Assembly (NCBI RefSeq): GCF_015712165.1
Contig: NZ_JADPZX010000001.1
Coordinates: forward strand, 3,100,001-3,164,000
Length of the DNA stretch: 64,000 nt
Source of the DNA: Streptomyces spinoverrucosus
GTDB lineage: Bacteria > Actinomycetota > Actinomycetes > Streptomycetales > Streptomycetaceae
Direction: 5' to 3'
The position numbers and the translations under genes were made by a program. Within the stretch, counting starts at the first letter, position 1. Each line of letters begins with the position of its first letter. The notes under the pieces are model-generated. The model was not told the DNA's origin and did not search any database. It was given only the letters and a program-made list of their open reading frames with translations. Positions 25,355 through 33,031 of this stretch are shown one piece after another.

Positions 25355-27001
25355 GTGCAAGACGACCTCCTCGCACAGGCCCAGGCATGGCTCACCGAGG
25401 ACCCCGACCCGGAAACCCGCGCCGAACTCGCCCGCCTGATCGACACCAAGGACGTCACCGAACTCACCGCCCGCTTCAGCGGCACCCTCCAGTTCGGCAC
25501 CGCCGGCCTCCGCGGCGAACTCGGCGCCGGCCCCATGCGCATGAACCGCTCGGTCGTCATCCGCGCCGCCGCCGGCCTCGCCGCGTACCTCAAGAAGCAG
25601 GGCCACACCACCGGCCTGGTCGTCATCGGCTACGACGCCCGCCACAAGTCGGCGGACTTCGCCCGCGACACCGCCTCCGTCATGACCGGCGCCGGCCTCC
25701 GCGCGGCTCTCCTCCCCCGCCCCCTCCCCACCCCCGTCCTCGCCTTCGCCATAAGGCACCTCGGCGCGATCGCCGGCGTGGAGGTCACCGCCAGCCACAA
25801 CCCGCCCCGCGACAACGGCTACAAGGTCTACCTCGGCGACGGCTCCCAGATCGTCCCGCCCGCCGACACGGACATCGCCGCGGAAATCGCAGCCATCCCC
25901 TCCCTCACCACGGTCTCCCGCCCCACCGAGGGCTGGGAAACCCTCGACGACACCGTCCTCGACGCCTACCTGGCCCGCACGGACGCCGTCCTCGCAAAGG
26001 ACTCCCCCCGCACGGCCCGCACGGTCTACACGGCGATGCACGGAGTAGGCAAGGACACCCTCCTCGCCGCCTTCGAACGCGCCGGTTTCCCCACCCCCAC
26101 CCTCGTCACCGAGCAGGCCGACCCCGACCCGGACTTCCCCACCGTCGCCTTCCCCAACCCGGAAGAGCCCGGCGCGATGGACCTCGCCTTCGCCAAGGCC
26201 CGCGAGACGAACCCCGACCTGATCATCGCCAACGACCCGGACGCCGACCGCTGCGCGGTAGCCGTAAAAGCGGTGGACGCACAAGAGAACGACGCCTGGC
26301 GCATGCTCCGCGGCGACGAGGTAGGCGCCCTCCTCGCCGCGCACCTGGTCAACCGCGGCGCCCAGGGAACGTTCGCCGAGTCGATCGTCTCCTCCTCCCT
26401 CCTCGGCCGTATCGCCGCCAAGGCGGGCCTGGCCCACGAGGAGACCCTCACCGGCTTCAAGTGGATCGCCCGCGTCGAGGGCCTCCGCTACGGCTACGAG
26501 GAGGCCCTCGGCTACTGCGTGGACCCGGACGGCGTACGCGACAAGGACGGCATCACAGCGGCCCTCCTCATCACGGAACTCGCCTCCACCCTCAAGGCGG
26601 AGAACCGCACCCTCCTCGACCTCCTCGACGACCTCGCCGTCGAACACGGCCTGCACGAGACCGACCAGCTCTCGGTCCGCGTCCAGGACCTCTCGGTGAT
26701 CGCCAACGCCATGCGAAGGCTCCGCGAGCAGCCCCCCACCCACCTCGCGGGCCTGCCGATCACGAGGGCCGAGGACCTCACCCAGGGCACGGACACGCTC
26801 CCGCCCACGGACGGCCTGCGCTACACCCTCGAAGGCGCCCGCGTCATCGTCCGCCCCAGCGGCACGGAACCGAAGCTGAAGTGCTATCTGGAGGTGGTGG
26901 TCCCCGTGGCGACGCACACCGGCCTCCCGGCGGCCCGCGCCAAGGCGAAGGACCTGCTGACGGCGATCAAGCGGGACCTGTCGGAGGCGGCCGGCATCTG
27001 A
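25355..27001 (+). CDS. Phosphoglucomutase/phosphomannomutase (PmmB-like)
   Basis: A 548-residue alpha-D-phosphohexomutase. Seen: FGTAGLRGELGAGPMRMN at the N-terminus, the phosphoserine loop VTASHNPPRDNGYK, metal-binding NDPDADRCAVA, sugar-binding GDEVGALLA, and the C-terminal phosphate loop RPSGTEPKLKCYLE. All four domains are intact. The length matches the PmmB/pgcA branch that can also act on (deoxy)ribose 1-phosphate, which would link it to the upstream PNP, whose products it could convert to the 5-phosphate used by DeoC; that link is inference. GTG at 25355 follows GAGAGG. Confidence 0.93.
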   Translation: MQDDLLAQAQAWLTEDPDPETRAELARLIDTKDVTELTARFSGTLQFGTAGLRGELGAGPMRMNRSVVIRAAAGLAAYLKKQGHTTGLVVIGYDARHKSADFARDTASVMTGAGLRAALLPRPLPTPVLAFAIRHLGAIAGVEVTASHNPPRDNGYKVYLGDGSQIVPPADTDIAAEIAAIPSLTTVSRPTEGWETLDDTVLDAYLARTDAVLAKDSPRTARTVYTAMHGVGKDTLLAAFERAGFPTPTLVTEQADPDPDFPTVAFPNPEEPGAMDLAFAKARETNPDLIIANDPDADRCAVAVKAVDAQENDAWRMLRGDEVGALLAAHLVNRGAQGTFAESIVSSSLLGRIAAKAGLAHEETLTGFKWIARVEGLRYGYEEALGYCVDPDGVRDKDGITAALLITELASTLKAENRTLLDLLDDLAVEHGLHETDQLSVRVQDLSVIANAMRRLREQPPTHLAGLPITRAEDLTQGTDTLPPTDGLRYTLEGARVIVRPSGTEPKLKCYLEVVVPVATHTGLPAARAKAKDLLTAIKRDLSEAAGI

Positions 27002-27160
27002 CGAACCGGGGCACCCCCGATGCATCCCCTCGATGCACCCCGATGCACCCCCGCACCCTGATTCACCGGGAGTTGGGCTGCCGCATGCTCCCCGGATGCC
27101 CCACCCGTCCGCCGACCCCCCAGTATGGAACTGGTGTCCGGCGCCACACCTGACCCCCCA

Positions 27161-27184
27161 GGGGCGCCAGTCACCAGGCGCCCC
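27161..27184. terminator. Terminator between phosphohexomutase and sortase lipoprotein genes
   Basis: GGGGCGCC / GGCGCCCC, 8-bp stem with an 8-nt loop, between convergent genes. The 276-bp gap also holds three GATGCA-CCCC units (about 27019-27048). Confidence 0.65.
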
Positions 27185-27276
27185 GGTCACCCCCCCCTGA
27201 TCGGCGCGCATAGGGGCCGGACGCGGGCCTCACTGTCGCGCGAGGTGCGCGCCGATCCCCCCAGATGATGAGCGCG

Positions 27277-28077
27277 TCACACCCGCGTGAGGTAACTGAA
27301 GCCCGTGTCCGGCCCCACACACGACTGGAGCGTGAGGTCGCCCCAGTACAGGCCGGCGGCGGGGACTCCGCGCCCCGGGGTGATGTAGTTCGCGTACACC
27401 TCGTAGGTCCAGGTGCCGCGCACGGTCGTGACCGTGACGCGGGTGCCGACGGGCAGCTCGGCGAACCGGTCGAAGCCGTTGCAGTAGTCGTGGCCGACGA
27501 TCACCACGGTCCGCATCTCGTAGCCGTCCTCCTTCCCGATGTCCGGCCCGGCCCACTGCACCGCCTCCTCGCAGGCGTCCACCTCGTCCTGACCGCCGCG
27601 CGCGACGTACGACGACCAGTTCCCGATCCGGATGACGGCGCGCCCGGCGGACGGCGAGGGCCCGGTCGCGGCGACGCGGTCGCGGGACGCCTGGGAGGGG
27701 GTGCGGGAGAGATCGGGGCCCGTACGGCGTGAGGGACTGCCGGCGGCCGTGGGGCGGGGCGCCCGCGTGCCGGACGACGTGGCGGTGGGACGCGGCGGCG
27801 GAAACGACGGCGTACCGGAGGGAGCAACACCGGCGTACGCCGAACCAGGCGCCGACGCAGGTCCCGACGCCCCCGGGGTCTCCGAACCCCCGGCCCCCGA
27901 ACCTGCCCCACCCTCCACATGCGCGACCGTCCCCCGAGGCAGCGCCGTACCCCCGCCGGAAGCACCACAGCCGGCGGTGAACAGGACGGCCGCCAGGACA
28001 GCCGCCACCCCACCCCCGACCCGGCCGGCCCGGCCCCGCCCACCGTGTGGCACGGGCCGCCGTGGCGACCCCGTCAC
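27277..28077 (-). CDS. Lipoprotein with catalytic sortase domain
   Basis: A 266-residue lipoprotein: signal peptide with lipobox TAGC (Cys37), a long Gly/Pro/Ser/Thr linker (about 38-145), then a small beta-barrel-like domain (about 146-266). That domain carries the sortase catalytic residues in the right order: His196 in VGHD, Cys253 in TLQSC and Arg265 in LTR at the extreme C-terminus. The TLxTC-type motif reads TLQSC. Sortases cut a sorting motif and link the protein to the wall. A lipid anchor in place of the usual N-terminal helix is unusual. The GTG overlaps the pstB stop (GTGA), so translation is coupled. Confidence 0.82.
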   Translation of the reverse strand: MTGSPRRPVPHGGRGRAGRVGGGVAAVLAAVLFTAGCGASGGGTALPRGTVAHVEGGAGSGAGGSETPGASGPASAPGSAYAGVAPSGTPSFPPPRPTATSSGTRAPRPTAAGSPSRRTGPDLSRTPSQASRDRVAATGPSPSAGRAVIRIGNWSSYVARGGQDEVDACEEAVQWAGPDIGKEDGYEMRTVVIVGHDYCNGFDRFAELPVGTRVTVTTVRGTWTYEVYANYITPGRGVPAAGLYWGDLTLQSCVGPDTGFSYLTRV

Positions 28078-28934
28078 CCGAACCGCCCGTTCACGTAGTC
28101 GGACGTGCGCTCGTCCTGCGGCGAGTTGAACATCGCGTCCGTGTCGCCGTGTTCGACGATCACGCCGGGTGTGCCGTGCGAGGCGAGGAAGAAGGCGCAG
28201 GTGTCGGAGACCCGGGCGGCCTGCTGCATGTTGTGGGTGACGATCACGATGGTCACCTCGGACTTGAGCTCGGCGATGGTCTCCTCGATGCGCCGGGTCG
28301 AGGTCGGGTCGAGCGCCGAGCACGGCTCGTCCATCAGCAACACCCGGGGTCGTACCGCCAGCGAGCGGGCGATGCACAGCCGCTGCTGCTGGCCGCCGGA
28401 GAGGGCGCCGCCGGGCTGCCGGAGCCGGTCCTTGACCTCGCGCCACAGCCCCGCCTTCGTCAGGCACTCCTCGACCAGCTCGTCCTTGCCGTCGCGGGTG
28501 GCCTTGATGGCGTTGAGCTTCAGCCCGGCGAGGACGTTGTCGTAGATGGACATCGCGGGAAAGGGGTTCGGCTTCTGGAAGACCATCCCGATCTCGCGGC
28601 GGGCGTGTGTGATGCGCCGCCCCCGGTCGTAGATGTCCTGCTCGTCGAGCAGCACACGCCCCGCGAGCGAGGCCGAACCGATCAGCTCGTGCATCCGGTT
28701 GAGGATGCGCAGGAAGGTCGACTTGCCGCAGCCGGACGGGCCGATGAGCGCGGCGACCTGGCGGGCGGGCATGGTCAGCGACACCCGGTCGAGGACCTTG
28801 TGGTCACCGAACCAGGCGGAGACCGCCTCGGCGCGCAGGGTGGCGGGGCCGCGGCCGGCGCCGACCCGCGGCTGGACGACGGTGTCCGTGAGGTCGGCGT
28901 CCGCGGTGGCGGTGCCGTTGATGTCGGTGGACAT
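28074..28934 (-). CDS. pstB: Phosphate-type ABC importer ATPase PstB
   Basis: A 286-residue ATPase. Walker [11 protein letters not shown]-loop FQKPNPFP, signature [15 protein letters not shown], Walker [14 protein letters not shown] and switch His THNMQQA are all intact, and the PNPFP and EPCSALDP phrases are typical of PstB. It has about 30 extra N-terminal residues. It should drive PstC/PstA at 38-40 kb, although here it is separated from them by three binding-protein genes and two sortase-related genes. No phoU follows. Flanked by the pseudo-sortase gene (34 bp upstream) and the sortase lipoprotein (4-bp overlap). Confidence 0.95.
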   Translation of the reverse strand: MSTDINGTATADADLTDTVVQPRVGAGRGPATLRAEAVSAWFGDHKVLDRVSLTMPARQVAALIGPSGCGKSTFLRILNRMHELIGSASLAGRVLLDEQDIYDRGRRITHARREIGMVFQKPNPFPAMSIYDNVLAGLKLNAIKATRDGKDELVEECLTKAGLWREVKDRLRQPGGALSGGQQQRLCIARSLAVRPRVLLMDEPCSALDPTSTRRIEETIAELKSEVTIVIVTHNMQQAARVSDTCAFFLASHGTPGVIVEHGDTDAMFNSPQDERTSDYVNGRFG

Positions 28935-28968
28935 GGTGTGCGTCAACTCCCGGGCGTGTTCGGGTGGT

Positions 28969-29928
28969 TCAGAGCAGGTTGGGCAGCAGCGCGGCGATGG
29001 CGCCGGAGTCGGCGAGGCCGAGGGCGGCGAGCAGGGGAGCGGCACAGATCCAGGTCTGCCAGCGGCCCCAGAAGCGGTACGCGGCCACCGTGAGCAGCGA
29101 GGCGAGCAGCAGGGCCTGGGTCCACAGGAAGACCTCCAGCCAGGCGTTGCCGTCGGTGCCCAGCGCCTGCTCGGAGCTCGCGATCCAGCCGGTGGCGAGG
29201 TCGCGGGGCGGGTTGGGCCGGACGTCCGTGAGCAGCTTGGCGTCGACGCGCAGCACGCCGTTCGGGGTGTACGGCCCACCGGTCGCGGTGATGAGGGTGA
29301 GCCGTCCCTGTCCCTCGGTGGGCGGCGGGGGCAGCTCGTCGCCGGCCCGGCGCAGTCCCGTGACCTCGTACACCGACTTGCCCTGGCCGGTGGTCAGTTC
29401 CATGCGGGCGCCGACGGGCAGGTTGTGCAGGTCGTTGAAGGGGCTGCCGTAGGCCCACTGGCGGCCCATGACGACGACGGTGCCGGCCTGGCCGGGCAGC
29501 GGGGTGTCCCGGCGGTGGCCGGGGCCGGACATCAGCACCTCGGACGTGGTGCCCTCGGCGACGACCTCCTCGACGTCGAGCGCGGGGATGGTCAGCAGCG
29601 CGACGGGCGCGCCCATCTTCAGCAGGTTGCCCTCGAAGTCGCGCTGGCCCACGGGGGCGACACCGAGGGCGAGTTGGCGGCGCAGTTCGTCGTACGCGGT
29701 CTGCTGGTCGCGGGCGTGCTGGAGGTGGCCGACGATCGTGAGGTTCGCGGCGAACCCGAACAGTACGGCCGCCAGGACGCACAGGGCCGCCCCGGCGAGC
29801 GCGAGCCCGGGGTGGGCGGGGGGCCGCGGCGGCGCCTTGCGGGCCGGATGGGGCGCGGGCGGCGGTGGTACGGCGGGCGGGGCGGCCTCGGTCGGCGGGC
29901 CGGCCGTGGGTGGGGCGACGGTGGTCAC
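28969..29928 (-). CDS. Sortase-fold membrane protein lacking catalytic His and Cys
   Basis: A 319-residue protein. Pro-rich cytosolic tip (1-40), membrane helix (41-66), an extracytoplasmic domain aligning with class E sortases (about 105-232: [48 protein letters not shown]), then two more membrane helices (about 265-285 and 291-313). Where active enzymes have GHR, it reads GRQ (155-157). Where they have TLTTC, it reads TLITA (211-215). An Arg in the position of the catalytic Arg remains (Arg227). It is therefore probably not a transpeptidase but a scaffold or receptor. Next to pstB and the MASTG protein gene. Confidence 0.8.
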   Translation of the reverse strand: MTTVAPPTAGPPTEAAPPAVPPPPAPHPARKAPPRPPAHPGLALAGAALCVLAAVLFGFAANLTIVGHLQHARDQQTAYDELRRQLALGVAPVGQRDFEGNLLKMGAPVALLTIPALDVEEVVAEGTTSEVLMSGPGHRRDTPLPGQAGTVVVMGRQWAYGSPFNDLHNLPVGARMELTTGQGKSVYEVTGLRRAGDELPPPPTEGQGRLTLITATGGPYTPNGVLRVDAKLLTDVRPNPPRDLATGWIASSEQALGTDGNAWLEVFLWTQALLLASLLTVAAYRFWGRWQTWICAAPLLAALGLADSGAIAALLPNLL

Positions 29929-30018
29929 GGGTGCGCTCCCTGGAAGCGGGACGGTGAAGACGAGGGGCGGCGGGGCGGGCCCGGGGCGCGTCGCGTGCGC
30001 CCCCGGACCGCCCGGCCG

Positions 30019-31716
30019 TCAGTGGTGCTGCGGGGTGTCGCCGTCGAAGGCCAGCAGGCCCTTGCGGCGCATGTGGATCACGAGCGCCGCACCCGCGCAC
30101 AGCAGCGCGAGCGCGGTCAGGCCGATGGCGCCGACCTGGGCGCCGGTGGACGCCATCGAGCCGCCGCCGGTGCCCGTGCCACCGGTGTCCCCGCCGGCGG
30201 CGCCGCCCGAGTCCGTACCGCCGCTGTCGGTGCCGCCGTTGCCCGTACCGGCGTCGTCACCGGACGTCTCCGACTCGGACGGCGAGGGGCTCTCGGTGGG
30301 CTCCTCCCCGGTGGTGAACGCGAAGTCGACGGAGTGCCCGTCGGTCTTGTCCTCGGCCAGCGTCAGCACGTGGTCGCCGTCCGCGATGTCCTCGGGGACG
30401 GTGAACTCGTATTCCTCGACGGTGCCTTCGGCGTTCGCCGTGGCGTCCTGGAAGGTCTCCTCGCTCTCGGCGAGGGTGACGGTGACCGTGGCGTCCTCGG
30501 TGTAACCGCGGGCGGTGATCTTCACGGTCTGGCCCGGTTCGAGGCTGGGGTTCTCGTCGAGGGTGTTGCCGTCCTCGTCGGTCACTTCGAGGTCAGCGGG
30601 GTCCGTCGGGTCGGGGTCCTCCTCGTCGGTGCTGGTGAAGTCGAAGCTCGCTCGTTTGTTGGCCGAGCCGCCCTCGTCGAAGTACAGGCTCGTCTCACCG
30701 CTGATCGTGCGGTCGGGGACGGTGAACGCGTAGTCGACGATCGTGCCCTCGGCGTTCGGGGTGGCGTCCTGGAACGTCGCTCCGGACGCGGGGGACTGCG
30801 ACACCTTGACCGTGGAGCCCGGCGTGAAGCCCTGGACGGTGATCTTCACGGTCTTCCCGATGGACAGGGTCGGATTGTCACCGAGGGCGTTGCCCTCGGC
30901 GTCCTTGGCGGTGAGCAGGTAGCCGATGTTCGCGGGCGCGGTGCCCCGGGACTCGCCGTAGGCGTCGGGGTCGTCAGGGGTGAAGACGGCCTCGTACTGG
31001 TGCGGGCCGCCGACCGCGGGCGCCTTGACGGTGAGTTCCGCCTTGCCGTCGGTGACGTCCGCCTTGCCGAGCGAGGTGCCGCCGGTCTTGAACTCCACGG
31101 ACCCGGCCGCCGCCTGGGGCTGCACCGTGGCGGTGAGTTTGAGGTCGCCCTTGACGGGGACGCCGGTGGCCGCCGTGAGGCTGACGTTCGTGGCCTGCTG
31201 CTGGAGCAGGGTCCAGGTGTCGCCCGTGACCCTGATCCTGGCCTGGAAGACGGGGGCCTCGGTGCCGCCGCCGCACGCCAGGAGCAGCGTGTACACGCCG
31301 TCGAGGGAGCCCTCGGGTGTCCACCCCCGCAGCACCTCGCCCAGGGGCTTCCTGAACGCACCGATGTGCGGCTGGAGGTTCACCGTGAAGGGAGCCGTGC
31401 CGATCGGGGCCTTCTCCACACCCCTGGCGAAGGACGTCTGGACAGCGGTGTTCTGAGGATTGACGACTTTGAGGTTGAGCGAGTGCGGGGCCGCCGGGTC
31501 GGCCGGATCCGGGCATCCGCCGCTCGTCGTGACGGATTCGGCCAGCGGGTTGGTCAGGATGTTCCCCGAGGACGGGCTGAGCGTGAACTTGCCGAGGTCC
31601 GTGGCCGCGTTGGCCCGCCCCGAGAAGGCGACGATCCCGGCCAGGGCGGCGCACAACAGCGCGCAGCAGGTCAGCAGTGCCACCGGTGATCTGAGGTGCG
31701 CGAGTCGTTGGTTCAT
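30019..31716 (-). CDS. Secreted Ig-like protein with MASTG sorting-type C-terminus
   Basis: A 565-residue surface protein. Signal peptide (about 1-38, cleavage near ANA), an N-terminal domain with paired Cys (SGGCPDPAD, LLACGGG), an Ig-like repeat (about 190-270), two related domains of about 90 residues (starting YLLTAKDAEGN and LEVTDEDGN), an acidic then Gly/Ser/Thr-rich stalk, MASTG (521-525), a hydrophobic helix and MRRKG. The end forms a sortase sorting signal with Met replacing Leu of LAXTG. The two sortase-like genes lie downstream in the same unit, the first 90 bp away. Function is probably adhesion, display or docking. Confidence 0.85.
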   Translation of the reverse strand: MNQRLAHLRSPVALLTCCALLCAALAGIVAFSGRANAATDLGKFTLSPSSGNILTNPLAESVTTSGGCPDPADPAAPHSLNLKVVNPQNTAVQTSFARGVEKAPIGTAPFTVNLQPHIGAFRKPLGEVLRGWTPEGSLDGVYTLLLACGGGTEAPVFQARIRVTGDTWTLLQQQATNVSLTAATGVPVKGDLKLTATVQPQAAAGSVEFKTGGTSLGKADVTDGKAELTVKAPAVGGPHQYEAVFTPDDPDAYGESRGTAPANIGYLLTAKDAEGNALGDNPTLSIGKTVKITVQGFTPGSTVKVSQSPASGATFQDATPNAEGTIVDYAFTVPDRTISGETSLYFDEGGSANKRASFDFTSTDEEDPDPTDPADLEVTDEDGNTLDENPSLEPGQTVKITARGYTEDATVTVTLAESEETFQDATANAEGTVEEYEFTVPEDIADGDHVLTLAEDKTDGHSVDFAFTTGEEPTESPSPSESETSGDDAGTGNGGTDSGGTDSGGAAGGDTGGTGTGGGSMASTGAQVGAIGLTALALLCAGAALVIHMRRKGLLAFDGDTPQHH

Positions 31717-31764
31717 GTGGTGCTCCCCCCACGGGGCTGTGGTTGTGGATGGATACGCCGAGAG

Positions 31765-31791
31765 GGCCGGGCACCTGGACGGTGCCCGGCC
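31765..31791 (-). terminator. Terminator of the small PstS-like gene
   Basis: Perfect 11-bp stem GGCCGGGCACC / GGTGCCCGGCC with a 5-nt loop, 24 bp past the stop at 31815. It separates that gene from the MASTG-protein unit. Confidence 0.85.
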
Positions 31792-31814
31792 GTTCGGCGG
31801 TTACGGGATGGTGA

Positions 31815-32783
31815 TCAGCGCTCGCCCTTGAGGGACGTGCTGCCGCAGTTGCTGACGGTGCCGAAGCCGTACTTGGTGATCGTGTCGGCGGCCTGGCAGA
31901 CCTTCGAGCCGGAGCCCACGAAGGTCTCCGCGATCACCGTGTCCGACAGCTTGCTGGTCGGGACGACGTTGAAGACGTCACGCAGGTAGGGGAAGGCCGG
32001 GTTCAGCTCGAGGTTCTCGTCGCGCGGCGCCTGGCCGTTGACGGAGCCGAGCACGGCAGCGCCGCGACGGTCGGTCACGGCCTCGGTCTCCTGGGCGGTG
32101 TACTGGGCCACGGAGAACGGGACGATGTCACCGGCGCTGTCCAGGACCCGGCCGTCGTTCTCCTGGATCGACTCGCTGGTCTGGACGCAGGTGCCGGGCG
32201 TCGCCTGGATGGAGCTGAGGAAGAAGGCGCGGGTACCGGACTGCGACTGCGGCAGGATCGGGGTGATCGACACGCCGTTCAGCGAGGTCAGGCGGCACTC
32301 GTAGATGTCCCTGAGCTGAATATCCGTCAGGTTGGTGGGCAGGGCGCTGTCCGAGCGCTTCGCCCAGCTCACGGCGTCCTTGCCGAACGGGATCCAGGTC
32401 AGGTCCTGGGTGGAGCTGTCGGCCACACCACGGGAGGAGCGGGCGAAGTCCACGCAGCCGGTGCTGGTGTCCACGGCGGTGCGCAGGGCGTCGATGCCGG
32501 CCGAGGAACCGTTGGGCCGGTTGATCACACAGCCGTTCGCCTTGGTCTTGATCGTGGCGGAGCCGGTGGCGTTCCAGGAGGCGATGATCTTGCCGTTGCC
32601 GTTGGTGACCACGTCGCCGAGGCCGTTCATGACGTCCTGGGTGGTGTCGGAGCCGACACCGGCCAGCTGACGGTAGTCGGTGATCGGGTTGGGGTCCGCG
32701 TAGGCGGGAGCGGCCAGGACACCGAGGCCGAGGGCGACAGCGCCGACACCGGCACCGATGCGCAGGCGGGACTTGACGTTCAC
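31815..32783 (-). CDS. PstS-like extracellular substrate-binding protein, 322 residues
   Basis: A secreted type 2 periplasmic-binding-fold protein. Signal peptide with cleavage near AYA; mature part begins DPNPITDYRQLAGVGSDTTQDV, where VGSDTT stands in the place of the PstS anion loop GSGST. NRPNGSSAGIDAL, ARSSRG and SQSGTRAFF correspond to the other anion-contacting loops. Six Cys, likely in disulfides. It lacks a lipobox and any C-terminal anchor, so it should be soluble or held by partners. GTG at 32783 follows GGAGGAG. Flanking hairpins suggest a single-gene transcript. Confidence 0.85.
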   Translation of the reverse strand: MNVKSRLRIGAGVGAVALGLGVLAAPAYADPNPITDYRQLAGVGSDTTQDVMNGLGDVVTNGNGKIIASWNATGSATIKTKANGCVINRPNGSSAGIDALRTAVDTSTGCVDFARSSRGVADSSTQDLTWIPFGKDAVSWAKRSDSALPTNLTDIQLRDIYECRLTSLNGVSITPILPQSQSGTRAFFLSSIQATPGTCVQTSESIQENDGRVLDSAGDIVPFSVAQYTAQETEAVTDRRGAAVLGSVNGQAPRDENLELNPAFPYLRDVFNVVPTSKLSDTVIAETFVGSGSKVCQAADTITKYGFGTVSNCGSTSLKGER

Positions 32784-32978
32784 TACGGTTCTCCTCCGTG
32801 GGAACGGATCGAGGAATGGACGTGCAAGCAAATCCGGATTTCTTTCGCCACCGACCCGTCGGCCGGCCGTGCAGAACAATTCCGCAAACCCACCCCGGGC
32901 GGCCACTAATTCCAGTCGCTCATCAGGTTACGAGTCCGTTTCCAAGATGACTCCAAGGGAATTCACGGAATCGTGTGC

Positions 32979-33013
32979 GGATTCCCCGGGACAATAAGCG
33001 TCCCGGGGAATCC
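32979..33013 (-). terminator. Strong terminator after the PstC/A operon
   Basis: Perfect 14-bp stem GGATTCCCCGGGAC / GTCCCGGGGAATCC with a 7-nt loop, 19 bp past the stop at 33032. It ends the PstC-PstA-PstS-840aa unit. Confidence 0.9.
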
Positions 33014-33031
33014 GGAGACCGCCGGAAATGG

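Noticed and set aside
28633..31689. 1018-codon plus-strand frame over pstB, pseudo-sortase and MASTG genes
   Set aside because: It spans several well-supported minus-strand genes and gaps; composition is that of a shadow frame in GC-rich DNA.
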